Positions 1 to 6,637 of a stretch of 12,969 bases of DNA are shown piece after piece. Location: contig CAZGJW010000077.1 of the NCBI GenBank assembly GCA_964525675.1, positions 1 through 12,969 on the forward strand, read 5' to 3'. Under the pieces are notes generated by a model that saw nothing but the letters and a program-made list of their open reading frames with translations, had not been told where the DNA came from and searched no databases. Within the stretch, counting starts at the first letter, position 1. Each line of letters starts with the position of its first letter. Origin of the DNA: CAYSRJ01 sp964525675 (GTDB lineage: Bacteria; Spirochaetota; B62-G9; DRHN01). The translations under genes were made by a program, and so were the position numbers.

Positions 1-185
1 TCACGGCAGTCGGCGCTGATATGGTAGGAGGGAAGATGGGCCTTGGAAACAAACTCGGCTACTATTCATCGCTTGCAAGAATGGCGAATTTCTTTGCGGT
101 ACTTGTCTTGGTTTCCGCAATTGGTATATCCATCTGGATTATTTTCTCGAGGATCGGTAAGAAGTGGGCAAGCTGGCAGGAATAA
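1..185 (+). CDS. ABC transporter permease, SsuC/TauC-type (C-terminal fragment)
   Basis: This is the last 60 codons of a gene that begins before the window, read from base 3 and ending with TAA at 183-185. The visible protein has a cytoplasmic-loop segment reading 'VGADMVGGKMGLG', one hydrophobic transmembrane stretch (about 'FFAVLVLVSAIGISIWIIF'), and a basic, Trp-containing tail 'RIGKKWASWQE'. This arrangement (a Gly-rich region ending in GLG, a last helix, then an Arg/Lys-Trp tail) is the usual end of BPD_transp_1 permeases for nitrate, sulfonate, taurine or similar compounds, so an inner-membrane importer subunit is likely. The substrate cannot be read from this fragment. Its stop lies 27 bases before the next ATG, so it probably shares a transcript with the oxidoreductase gene. 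Confidence 0.7.
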   Translation, partial: TAVGADMVGGKMGLGNKLGYYSSLARMANFFAVLVLVSAIGISIWIIFSRIGKKWASWQE

Positions 186-212
186 GCCCCGGATCTAGTC
201 AGGAGGAGGAGC

Positions 213-1247
213 ATGAATACGTACAGAGTCGGTATTGTTGGATTTGGATGGGTCGCCGGTGCACATCTGAATACATTTGCAGAACTTCCGAATTTTGAAC
301 CGGCAGCCATTATGTCGCGAAGGGATCTCAATCCAGCCCAAATAAAGCAGCAGTACGGCGTGGATGTAAAAATTTATAACGATTATGATAAATTCCTCGG
401 AGATCCGAAAATCGATATTGTCGATATATGCACCCCGCATCCGTTTCATCCCGAACAGACGGTTAAAGCTGCTGAAGCGAAAAAGGATATTATTATAGAA
501 AAACCACTGGGGGTGAAGTTTGAAGATACGGTCAGAATGATGGATGCGGTAGAAAAGAATAAGGTGCGGACAAACGTCTGTTTCGAGCTTCGTTTTGTTT
601 CCGCATCAAAGGCGATGAAATCGCTTGTGGAAACAGGACTTATCGGTGATATTTACTATGCCGAGGGTGATTACTTTCATGGTATCGGCCCATGGTACGG
701 ACAGTTTGCATGGAATGTGAAGAAGGATATGGGGGGAAGCTCACTGCTGACTGCCGGATGCCATGCCCTCGATACAATGCTCTGGCTTGTTGGTGATGAG
801 GTGGATGAGGTTTACTCCTATTCTACAATGAACCCGAACGAAGTGTACAAGCCGTACGAATATGACACCACGTCGGTTACACTTTTAAAGTTCAAGAACG
901 GCCTGACCCTGGGCAAGACGGCATCCGTAACCGACTGTATGCAGCCGTACGTGTTTAACATGAACATCGTCGGATCTCACGGAACAATTAAGAATGATCA
1001 GTTCTTTTCAAAAAAAATAGACGGACTGAACGGGTGGACAAAACTTGATGTTCATCTTGCAGACAGCGGCGATGTGTCCGCCCATCCGTACAGGGATCAG
1101 TTTGCCTACTTTGCCGACTGTATGGACAGGGGAGAGCGCCCGCATAACGACCTGGCAAGCGCCTTTGAAACCCACCGTGTTATATTTGCGGCCGATAAAT
1201 CGGCGGAAACAGGGAAACCGGTTAGCCTGAGCGATTTTTCCCGGTAA
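213..1247 (+). CDS. Gfo/Idh/MocA family NAD(P)-dependent oxidoreductase
   Basis: A 344-residue cytoplasmic dehydrogenase of the Gfo/Idh/MocA family, which oxidises or reduces hydroxyls of sugars, inositols and related polyols using NAD(P). The N-terminal Rossmann motif is at residues 7-18 (GIVGFGWVAGAH). The family's EKP motif, with the catalytic Lys, is at 96-98 (EKPLG). The C-terminal substrate domain carries the G-x-H-x-x-D pattern at 182-187 followed by a W-L-x-G turn (191-194). The length is normal for the family. The ATG at 213 is preceded by a very strong ribosome-binding site (AGGAGGAGG, 201-209) at close spacing, which fixes the start. The substrate is unknown. The upstream permease fragment and the sugar genes downstream suggest a role in converting an imported carbohydrate-like compound. 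The family call is safe; the exact reaction is not. Confidence 0.93.
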   Translation: MNTYRVGIVGFGWVAGAHLNTFAELPNFEPAAIMSRRDLNPAQIKQQYGVDVKIYNDYDKFLGDPKIDIVDICTPHPFHPEQTVKAAEAKKDIIIEKPLGVKFEDTVRMMDAVEKNKVRTNVCFELRFVSASKAMKSLVETGLIGDIYYAEGDYFHGIGPWYGQFAWNVKKDMGGSSLLTAGCHALDTMLWLVGDEVDEVYSYSTMNPNEVYKPYEYDTTSVTLLKFKNGLTLGKTASVTDCMQPYVFNMNIVGSHGTIKNDQFFSKKIDGLNGWTKLDVHLADSGDVSAHPYRDQFAYFADCMDRGERPHNDLASAFETHRVIFAADKSAETGKPVSLSDFSR

Positions 1248-1255
1248 TGCCATTG

Positions 1256-1280
1256 GTGAGCGGGTATAACCCCCGCTTAC
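1256..1280. other. Stem-loop between convergent genes
   Basis: GTGAGCGGG (1256-1264) pairs with CCCGCTTAC (1272-1280), with one G-T wobble and a 7-base loop. It lies 8 bases after the oxidoreductase stop and in front of the 3' end of the convergent DUF4404 gene. No T-run follows on either strand, so it is not a textbook intrinsic terminator. It may protect the 3' end of the mRNA or act as a weak bidirectional terminator. Confidence 0.45.
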
Positions 1281-1331
1281 GCACTGTTGAGGGGATGCTT
1301 CATGAAGGAGGGTCGCCAGCCTGCCGGCTCT

Positions 1332-1607
1332 CTATATACCCATATTGCTCAGGATCATTGAGACCTTGTTTAAAATATCGGTAATGCCGGGATGTTTTAC
1401 CTCGAAAAGCTTTACAAGCTCGGGAAGATGTGCCCTGAGCCGTGTAGCATGTTCGCCGTCTTCAGGATTCACAATATGGTGCTCAAGATCGTCGATAAAT
1501 TGGTCTATCCTCTTTCTTTTTTCCTTCTGGGTAATATCCAGAGAATCTCTTTCGTCCCGAAGTTTCTGTATTGATTTTTGCAACTCCTGCTTATGTTTTT
1601 GATGCAT
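1332..1607 (-). CDS. DUF4404 family protein
   Basis: A 91-residue protein of unknown function. The first two thirds are highly charged and predicted helical (Lys/Glu/Gln-rich, probably coiled coil). The C-terminus has the pattern I associate with DUF4404: 'LVKLFEVKHPGITDILNKVS' followed by a terminal 'LSNMGI', i.e. F-E-x-x-H-P, a Leu-rich helix and an N-M-G-I end. It is probably cytoplasmic; there is no signal peptide or membrane segment. The start is supported by a GGAG ribosome-binding site about nine bases upstream on the minus strand. It is transcribed away from the isomerase-like gene and convergently with the oxidoreductase gene, apparently as a single gene from its own promoter. Its role is unknown and nothing nearby suggests one. 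Confidence 0.8.
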   Translation of the reverse strand: MHQKHKQELQKSIQKLRDERDSLDITQKEKRKRIDQFIDDLEHHIVNPEDGEHATRLRAHLPELVKLFEVKHPGITDILNKVSMILSNMGI

Positions 1608-1674
1608 GTCGCTTCACTCCTTCGCGTTGCGTTATTCCGTCAACCTCCATATGGTCAAATCCATGCATCTCTTA

Positions 1675-1703
1675 ATAATACCGCCTTGTTCCACGCGTAT
1701 CAA
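1675..1703 (-). promoter_or_regulatory. Predicted sigma70-type promoter of the DUF4404 gene
   Basis: Read on the minus strand: a -35 box TTGATA (1703-1698, 5 of 6 consensus bases), exactly 17 bases of spacer, and a -10 box TATTAT (1680-1675, 5 of 6). Transcription would begin near 1668, leaving a leader of about 60 bases before the DUF4404 ATG at 1607. Confidence 0.6.
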
Positions 1704-1788
1704 GAATTTCCGGTTTTCTCCGTATCACACTCAATATAAGGGCAGTCCTGAAATATCAATGATGTATGACCTTCACGCCCAATCTGCC

Positions 1789-1816
1789 TTGACTTTGCAT
1801 ATGTACCTGTTACACT
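1789..1816 (+). promoter_or_regulatory. Predicted sigma70-type promoter of the isomerase-like gene
   Basis: A -35 box TTGACT (1789-1794, 5 of 6 consensus), 16 bases of spacer, and a -10 box TACACT (1811-1816, 4 of 6). The predicted start of transcription is near 1823, giving a leader of about 45 bases to the ATG at 1869. A directly repeated TGCATAT (1796-1802 and 1816-1822, 20 bp apart) overlaps the spacer and the -10 box and may be a regulator site. The rest of the 1608-1868 intergenic region shows no gene that I can support. Confidence 0.5.
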
Positions 1817-1868
1817 GCATATACAACGAAGTGAGTTTTTATACCAAATAGAAAAGAGGAGGAATGCT

Positions 1869-3713
1869 ATGCCTCTCTATGAAAATAACAGAAACGCGCA
1901 AAACCGGATTAAGGTAAAAAAAGAATGGAGTGATGCGGTTATATTCGGGACGGACAAAACAATTGATAATATTGCTGCGAGGATCAACAAAAAGTTTCAA
2001 TCTTCGAAAAAGACCGTCACCGTCGCATTCGACGGCTGGTATGGGGTTGACTGGCATTCAGTGATCGACCGTGTGCAACGTGTTTTTTCAAAAACATCCC
2101 TTAAACTCACCTTCACGAATATCAACAGTGAATTTCTTCCGGAGGAACGTATTGCAGAGTACAAAAAGGCCTTTCTTTCGGATGATCCGAGCTTTGGTAT
2201 CGTCAATACAGACGGTTGTATCGAGGATATAATGGATGAAAACGCGGTGCAGCACCTGAAAACTGCATTGAAAAAATCTGGCGAGGAGCGGGTGCGCATT
2301 GTATACGGGTGCGGGTCTGCTGTTCCAGCTCTGAGTGATACGTATGACATGATCTTCTACTTTGACACGACGAAGCAGTCGGTGCTGTGGAAGATGTGGG
2401 GAGGAGAGCTCATTCCGTTCGGTGCGGATGATCCGAAACGGGATTACTGGTGGAAGGAGTACTACTACTGCGATTTCTACCTCCTCAATGAGCAGAAGCA
2501 CTTTGTCTTTAAAAAGATGGATTATTACGTGCAGGCCATAGGTATTGAGGAGTTAAACCTTATTGAGAGAGAGGCGTTTGACGGCATTCTTTCAACACTC
2601 GTTAAATACCCGACAAAGAATGTTAAGTACGCCCAGCCCGGCCCCTGGGGCGCATACCGGTTCAGAGATACAAGGTGGAATATCCCTGCGCTTTCGAACA
2701 ATGCCTGGAATGCAGCCGTTTCTCCGAATGAGCTCGGCCTAACGATCGATATCGGCCGCGAGAAGATGCTAAAGATGCCTGCGGAAAACCTTATGCAGTA
2801 TCCAAAAGAGTTTGTCGGCCCCTACATCCACAAGACCTATCCGCGCCTCATTCCTTTCTATATATGGATCGATGACGGCTACTTCCCAGAGCCGCAGCCA
2901 GCGGAGCGGACGAGCATGCCCATACACAACCATCCAAGCACCGATTACGTGGCAAGGCATTTCAGAGAGCCGATGGGACGCTACGAGACCTACTATATTG
3001 CGGAAGCCTATGAGGGTGCAAATACGTGGATGGGGTTCAAAGATGATGCTGACCTGGAGGAATGGGAGCGGAGGTGCCGGGAATCCGAGAAGACCTGGGA
3101 ACCGATCGAAAACTGGAAGGATTTTATAGCGAACTGGAAGACAAACGTCGGGGATCTCTTTATAATTCCGCCGGGGACATCCCACGGGCACGGTGGCAAT
3201 CAGATGGTGGTGGAGATGGACACAGTGCCGTCGGTTGCAGGAACGGAGTACTCCTTTTTCGGTTACGATTACTGCAGGAACACGTGGGATGATGAGAAGA
3301 AGAGCATGGCGGCGCCCGGGATGAAGATGCACCTGGAGCACTACTTCGACAACGAAAAATGGCGGCGGGAATCGTGGGTAAAAGAACATTTACGGGTGCG
3401 TCCGAAGGTCGTTAAGTGGACAAAGGAGTATGCCATCGACCGTTACAATTCAGTGCCTAAAATGCCTTTTGAGATCGAGAGGATTCATTTTCTGAAAAAA
3501 GCGGAATACAGTACAGAGGGACGCTTTCTGCACATGGTTGTTCTCACCGTCGGGGAGAAGGTGCGTATACAATCGAAAAAAAACCCCGAATACGGGTGTG
3601 ATATCGAATGGCTGCAGGGAGCTGCTATACCAGCCTGTTTCGGCGATTACGAGTACATAAACCTCGACAGGGGTATGTGCACCGTTGTACTCATACGCTG
3701 GAAGAAGGGGTAG
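1869..3713 (+). CDS. Phosphomannose isomerase-like cupin protein with a degenerate kinase-like N-terminal domain
   Basis: A 614-residue cytoplasmic protein made of two parts. Residues about 45-180 look like a uridine-kinase/PRK-type fold: a strand-loop 'VAFDGWYGVDW' sits where the P-loop should be, but the Gly-Lys-Ser/Thr of Walker A is missing. A later 'RIVYGCGSAV...YDMIFYFDTT' segment matches the second half of that fold. Residues about 255-470 resemble type I mannose-6-phosphate isomerase: 'QPGPWG' (256-261), 'SMPIHNHP' (349-356), 'RYETYYIAEA' (371-380), 'IPPGTSHGHGG' (433-443) and a late 'EYSFFGYDY' (460-468). His353 or His355, Glu373 and His439 are candidate metal ligands, but the usual Gln of the Q-x-H ligand pair is not seen. 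The C-terminal 100 residues form a second cupin-like end. The start follows AGAGGAGG (1855-1862). It probably acts on a sugar phosphate or free sugar; the substrate is unknown. The gene seems to be transcribed alone. Confidence 0.72.
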   Translation: MPLYENNRNAQNRIKVKKEWSDAVIFGTDKTIDNIAARINKKFQSSKKTVTVAFDGWYGVDWHSVIDRVQRVFSKTSLKLTFTNINSEFLPEERIAEYKKAFLSDDPSFGIVNTDGCIEDIMDENAVQHLKTALKKSGEERVRIVYGCGSAVPALSDTYDMIFYFDTTKQSVLWKMWGGELIPFGADDPKRDYWWKEYYYCDFYLLNEQKHFVFKKMDYYVQAIGIEELNLIEREAFDGILSTLVKYPTKNVKYAQPGPWGAYRFRDTRWNIPALSNNAWNAAVSPNELGLTIDIGREKMLKMPAENLMQYPKEFVGPYIHKTYPRLIPFYIWIDDGYFPEPQPAERTSMPIHNHPSTDYVARHFREPMGRYETYYIAEAYEGANTWMGFKDDADLEEWERRCRESEKTWEPIENWKDFIANWKTNVGDLFIIPPGTSHGHGGNQMVVEMDTVPSVAGTEYSFFGYDYCRNTWDDEKKSMAAPGMKMHLEHYFDNEKWRRESWVKEHLRVRPKVVKWTKEYAIDRYNSVPKMPFEIERIHFLKKAEYSTEGRFLHMVVLTVGEKVRIQSKKNPEYGCDIEWLQGAAIPACFGDYEYINLDRGMCTVVLIRWKKG

Positions 3714-3866
3714 GTAGAGGTTTCAGACATGTTGGGTTTGGGTATTATATAATGAATCATGTAACAAAGCCTAAAAAATATAATGGTTTCCGCAAAAACC
3801 TGATTGGTAATACAGTATATCGATTTTCCACTCGACGAACAGAAGAGTTTAATCCTTCAAAAAAAG

Positions 3867-3894
3867 TTGACAGAACCGAAATATTTAGTAAAAT
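3867..3894 (+). promoter_or_regulatory. Strong predicted sigma70-type promoter of the LacI-family gene
   Basis: A perfect -35 box TTGACA (3867-3872), 16 bases of spacer, and a -10 box TAAAAT (3889-3894, 5 of 6 consensus bases). Transcription should start around 3901, leaving an AT-rich leader of about 75 bases. The -10 box lies inside the left arm of a long palindrome, so repressor binding there would block RNA polymerase. Confidence 0.65.
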
Positions 3895-3928
3895 AATGTC
3901 AAAACGTTTTACTAATATTTTACTAAAT
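3883..3928. promoter_or_regulatory. 46-bp CG-centred palindrome, probable LacI-family operator
   Basis: The arms ATTTAGTAAAAT (3883-3894) and ATTTTACTAAAT (3917-3928) are exact reverse complements. Between them lies a perfect 10-bp palindrome, AAAACGTTTT (3901-3910), and all parts share one centre at 3905/3906. Six bases on each side of the core are not symmetric. LacI-family repressors usually bind palindromes with a central CG, as here. The site covers the -10 box and start of the promoter just upstream of the LacI-family gene, which points to autoregulation. I found no full second copy in the window. Confidence 0.62.
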
Positions 3929-3975
3929 GGTAATTTTCGAACATCATCAAAATTTTTTCACCTAATAGAAAAAGT

Positions 3976-5001
3976 ATGGTTTCAGCCAAGCTCAAAGATG
4001 TGGCCCGGGAAGCGGGTGTATCCCTTTCAACTGCATCATGCGTCTTGAACGGAAAAGGGAACATTTCAAAAGAGGTCCGACAACGGGTGCATGAAGCAGC
4101 CAAGAAGTTCGGTTATCGAAGAAATCTCTATGCTTCTTCAATGGCAAAAAGGGTATCCTCGCATATTGCAATTCTTGTTCTCGATGATTATGAAAAGGCA
4201 TTTGAGTGGAATTTTATACGCCATATCATTATCCAGATTGAATCGGTGATCACCAAAGAGGGATACTATCCTATCATGATACCCGTGAACCTCCATTTCA
4301 AAAGTGAACAAGTCTTAAAAAAAATTATCGCTTCCGGTTCCGGGGCAATTTTTTCCATTCATTACGGAAATAAGGAGTTGTTTACACAGCTCGAGGACAG
4401 GGGTATTTCCGTGATAATTATAAATAACAGCAATTATCAGGATAAGTTCTATTCTGTTTGTGTCGACGATTTTCAGGGCGCGTATGAAGGTGCATTATAC
4501 CTTACACAACTTGGACACAGGAAAATCGCATATATTGAATATGAGCGCCCTGATATACCGTCTGTTATTGCCGACAGATTTATCGGATTCAAGAAAGCAC
4601 TCGATGAAATTGGTGTTGAGTTTCCGGATAAAAACAGAATAACCGTTACCCTGTACAATATGGAGGAACTTCAGGAAAAAATAAAATACCTGTTCAATTC
4701 GGGTGAAAACCCTACCGCACTTTTTATTCACGATGATTACCTCGCAGCCCGTGTAATAGTGGCTTTAAATAAATTGGGCCTTGCGGTACCGGAAGATGTT
4801 TCAATAATCGCACCGGGGGATACGCTCGATTACAACCAGCCCTTTATTCCGCGCATTACTACCATGAGTATAAATACCGATCTATTGGGAAGAATTGCCG
4901 GTGAGCTTATGATTAACAGGTTGAAAAGCAAACCTGATGATATACACGTGTTAAAGGTAAAACAGCAGCTTATCGAAAGGGGGGCATGCAGGCGTCTATA
5001 G
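3976..5001 (+). CDS. LacI/GalR family transcriptional regulator
   Basis: A 341-residue DNA-binding regulator. The N-terminal helix-turn-helix spans residues 6-26 (KLKDVAREAGVSLSTAS region). A hinge follows at about 46-60 ('FGYRRNLYASSMAKR'), then a periplasmic-binding-protein-like effector domain with the usual landmarks: 'IAILVLDDY' (69-77), 'VCVDDFQGAYEGALYL' (about 161-176), 'GHRKIAYIE', 'DRFIGFKKAL', and the end pattern 'ITTMSINTDLLGRIA'. The recognition helix has Ala-Ser-Cys where many members have Val-Ser-Arg. The usual 'GFDD' is replaced by 'GDTLDY', so effector contacts are probably individual. The start is the ATG giving the canonical N-terminus; no clear ribosome-binding site precedes it, which fits low repressor synthesis. 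It lies 222 bases before the sugar ABC operon in the same direction and is its most likely regulator. The effector is probably the imported sugar. Confidence 0.93.
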   Translation: MVSAKLKDVAREAGVSLSTASCVLNGKGNISKEVRQRVHEAAKKFGYRRNLYASSMAKRVSSHIAILVLDDYEKAFEWNFIRHIIIQIESVITKEGYYPIMIPVNLHFKSEQVLKKIIASGSGAIFSIHYGNKELFTQLEDRGISVIIINNSNYQDKFYSVCVDDFQGAYEGALYLTQLGHRKIAYIEYERPDIPSVIADRFIGFKKALDEIGVEFPDKNRITVTLYNMEELQEKIKYLFNSGENPTALFIHDDYLAARVIVALNKLGLAVPEDVSIIAPGDTLDYNQPFIPRITTMSINTDLLGRIAGELMINRLKSKPDDIHVLKVKQQLIERGACRRL

Positions 5002-5006
5002 GACAT

Positions 5007-5034
5007 TGCTGACCAGGTCACAGCATGATTTTTA
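5007..5034 (+). terminator. Weak possible terminator after the LacI-family gene
   Basis: TGCTG (5007-5011) can pair with CAGCA (5021-5025), and a run of five T (5029-5033) follows shortly after. The loop contains the perfect odd palindrome TGACCAGGTCA (5010-5020), which overlaps the stem. The stem is only five pairs, so termination would be partial, and readthrough from the repressor gene into the ABC operon remains possible. Confidence 0.3.
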
Positions 5035-5098
5035 TCTGCCAATACCTGATTTCTTCAAGAAAAAATCTGCGTAGTATATTTTGTAACGGGTAAGACTG

Positions 5099-5117
5099 GA
5101 TCAACAGGGAGTTGATC
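5099..5117. repeat. 7-bp inverted repeat in the ABC operon leader region
   Basis: GATCAAC (5099-5105) and GTTGATC (5111-5117) are exact inverted copies around the 5-base spacer AGGGA. The element sits in the 222-base gap between the LacI-family gene and the sugar-binding-protein gene. It is flanked by two similar ACGGGTA-containing stretches (about 5085-5095 and 5134-5144). It could be a regulator site or a small RNA hairpin. No convincing promoter stands out in this gap; the best -10-like box is TATATT (5075-5080), without a good -35 partner. Confidence 0.35.
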
Positions 5118-5152
5118 AAGAATACCTTTGTTATACGGGTAGAATCCCTTTG

Positions 5153-5165
5153 AAAGGAGGTGATC
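5153..5165 (+). promoter_or_regulatory. Extended Shine-Dalgarno-like sequence without a properly placed start
   Basis: AAAGGAGGTGATC (5153-5165) matches the complement of the 3' end of bacterial 16S rRNA over 13 bases, far longer than a normal ribosome-binding site. The next in-phase ATG is at 5181, too far away for normal initiation, and opens only a five-codon frame. The real gene start (5224) has its own AGGAGGT. This may be a ribosome standby site or a leader-peptide remnant. Confidence 0.35.
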
Positions 5166-5223
5166 AATCTAACTTTCAAGATGTACGCTGCGTTTTAAAA
5201 TTCAAAATTAATCAGGAGGTCCT

Positions 5224-6513
5224 ATGAAAAAGTCGAAAGAAAAGTGTTTTGTCGTAACGGTCATTGCTTTGTTTCTTTTTACCCCGCTTCTTTTTGCGGC
5301 AGGATCAAAAGAGAAGGTAAAAGAGGCAGAGGCGGTAGATGTCGTGCTCATGCACGATAAGGGTGGGAACCCTAATTTCCAGCCTTTCTTTGAAGAAACA
5401 GGGGCAAAAACAAAGGAAGTGGTTGGGGTCGGTATTTCTCCTAGTCCCTACCCCACGACCGACGTTTTTATTGCTGCGGTACGTTCGGCGCTTCCTACCG
5501 ATAAAGCTCCCGATCTGTTTACCTGGTGGTCTACGTACCGGATGAAAGGTCTTATCGATCAGGGGCTCGTAGCTGATATAACAGACCTTTGGGATAAACA
5601 CAGTAATGAATATTCTCAGGGATTGAGGGATGCTTTTACATTCAATGGAAAGAACTATGGTTTCGTCTACGGTGTGGAATACTGGCCCGTTTGGTATAAC
5701 AAGGACGTTTTTGCCAGACTTAACCTGAGTGTTCCAAAAACCTGGGATGAGTTTATCGATGTCTGTGAGACGCTCAAGGCCAATGATATTACACCACTTT
5801 TTCAAACTGTTCAAGGACGATGGCCGACCTTTGTCATGTTTGAGGAGATGATCATTGGTGAAGATCCTGACCTGTATGTTGATCTCTGTGAGGGAAGGGC
5901 AAAGTATACAGACCCGCGTGTAAAAAAGGCTTTTAGTGTCTGGGCGGATCTTATGAAGAGAGGATATTTCACCGATCCTTCGACGGACCTGTTTGCCGAT
6001 TCCCAGCGACTGTTCAATGAGGATAAACTTGGAATGGTTGTTTGCGGCACCTGGTACTACACTGCCGTACTAACGGCAAACAGTGTTCCTGAGGACAAGA
6101 TAGGGGCGTTCATTCTTCCATCACACAATTCTGATGCAGGCAAGGTTATCATCCTTGAAGCCATGCCAATTCTTTTAAGTGAAAATGCACCCAATAAGGA
6201 AGCGGCAAAAAAAGTTGTGGATTGGCTGATGGGCCCCGAAGGAAATGCATTTCTCGCCAAAAAAATCACCTCATTCCCGGCTAATCAAAAATCGAAAGCT
6301 GATTACCTGCCTGAGGTAAAGGTGGATCTTATGAACACGATTGTTGATGAGAAATACAGGATATTGAATAGATACTGGGAAGCAACACCGACGCCTATTT
6401 GTGAAACTGCAGTTGATAAGTTTGCTGAGTTCATGCTTCACCCTGAAACCGTCAATAAGGTCCTTGCTGATCTTGACAAGATTGCGGATGATTACTGGGC
6501 AAAGAATAAGTAA
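5224..6513 (+). CDS. Extracellular solute-binding protein of a sugar ABC importer (family 1)
   Basis: A 429-residue exported binding protein that should capture a carbohydrate outside the membrane and hand it to the two permeases encoded next. The signal peptide runs from basic MKKSKEK through a hydrophobic core (about residues 9-25) to 'LLFAAGSKEK'. There is no lipobox Cys at the cleavage region, and the only early Cys (residue 8) precedes the core. Typical features of the family follow: 'APDLFTWWSTYRMKGLIDQG', 'NGKNYGFVYGVEYWPVWYNK', 'VPKTWDEFIDVC', 'GTWYYTAV' and a C-terminal 'MGPEGNAFLAKK'. Many aromatic residues (for example at 'FTWW' and 'EYWPVWY') are consistent with sugar stacking. 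The start follows AGGAGGT (5214-5220), spaced tightly. This is the first gene of the operon. The substrate cannot be told from sequence alone. Confidence 0.92.
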   Translation: MKKSKEKCFVVTVIALFLFTPLLFAAGSKEKVKEAEAVDVVLMHDKGGNPNFQPFFEETGAKTKEVVGVGISPSPYPTTDVFIAAVRSALPTDKAPDLFTWWSTYRMKGLIDQGLVADITDLWDKHSNEYSQGLRDAFTFNGKNYGFVYGVEYWPVWYNKDVFARLNLSVPKTWDEFIDVCETLKANDITPLFQTVQGRWPTFVMFEEMIIGEDPDLYVDLCEGRAKYTDPRVKKAFSVWADLMKRGYFTDPSTDLFADSQRLFNEDKLGMVVCGTWYYTAVLTANSVPEDKIGAFILPSHNSDAGKVIILEAMPILLSENAPNKEAAKKVVDWLMGPEGNAFLAKKITSFPANQKSKADYLPEVKVDLMNTIVDEKYRILNRYWEATPTPICETAVDKFAEFMLHPETVNKVLADLDKIADDYWAKNK

Positions 6514-6529
6514 ATATTTTTTGTTAATG

Positions 6530-6567
6530 TCCAGGGCCGTTTCTGTTGACCGGGAACCGGCCCTGGA
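6530..6567 (+). terminator. Intercistronic hairpin between binding-protein and permease genes
   Basis: TCCAGGGCCG (6530-6539) and CGGCCCTGGA (6558-6567) form a perfect 10-bp GC-rich stem. After one mismatch the stem can continue by TTC/GAA toward the loop. ATATTTTG follows, a weak T-tract. The position, right after the sugar-binding-protein gene, is where ABC operons often have an mRNA-stabilising or attenuating stem-loop that keeps binding protein in excess over permeases. Confidence 0.6.
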
Positions 6568-6637
6568 ATATTTTGTATGAAAAAGGGCAGCAAAGAAGAG
6601 TGGCACTGTAACTGAATATTCAGAAGAGAGCAGGTAT

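Noticed and set aside
1606..1851. An 81-codon open frame on + in the gap before the isomerase-like gene
   Set aside because: It has no ribosome-binding site, runs over predicted promoters on both strands and has no recognisable product.
2769..3389. A 206-codon open frame on - inside the isomerase-like gene
   Set aside because: It lies wholly antisense to a gene with clear motifs, and its His/Arg/Pro-rich product is typical of a shadow frame.
3744..3753. TATAAT-like box (ATTATATAAT) after the isomerase-like gene as a promoter
   Set aside because: No acceptable -35 box lies 15-19 bases upstream, and a far better promoter exists at 3867-3894.
3608..4048. A 146-codon open frame on + spanning the end of the isomerase-like gene, the LacI promoter and the start of the LacI gene
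   Set aside because: It is out of frame with both well-supported genes, crosses a strong promoter and palindrome, and its product has no recognisable domain.
5153..5165. Possible fragment of a 16S rRNA gene 3' end on the minus strand
   Set aside because: Only the 13 bases complementary to the anti-Shine-Dalgarno match; the flanking bases do not look like rRNA.
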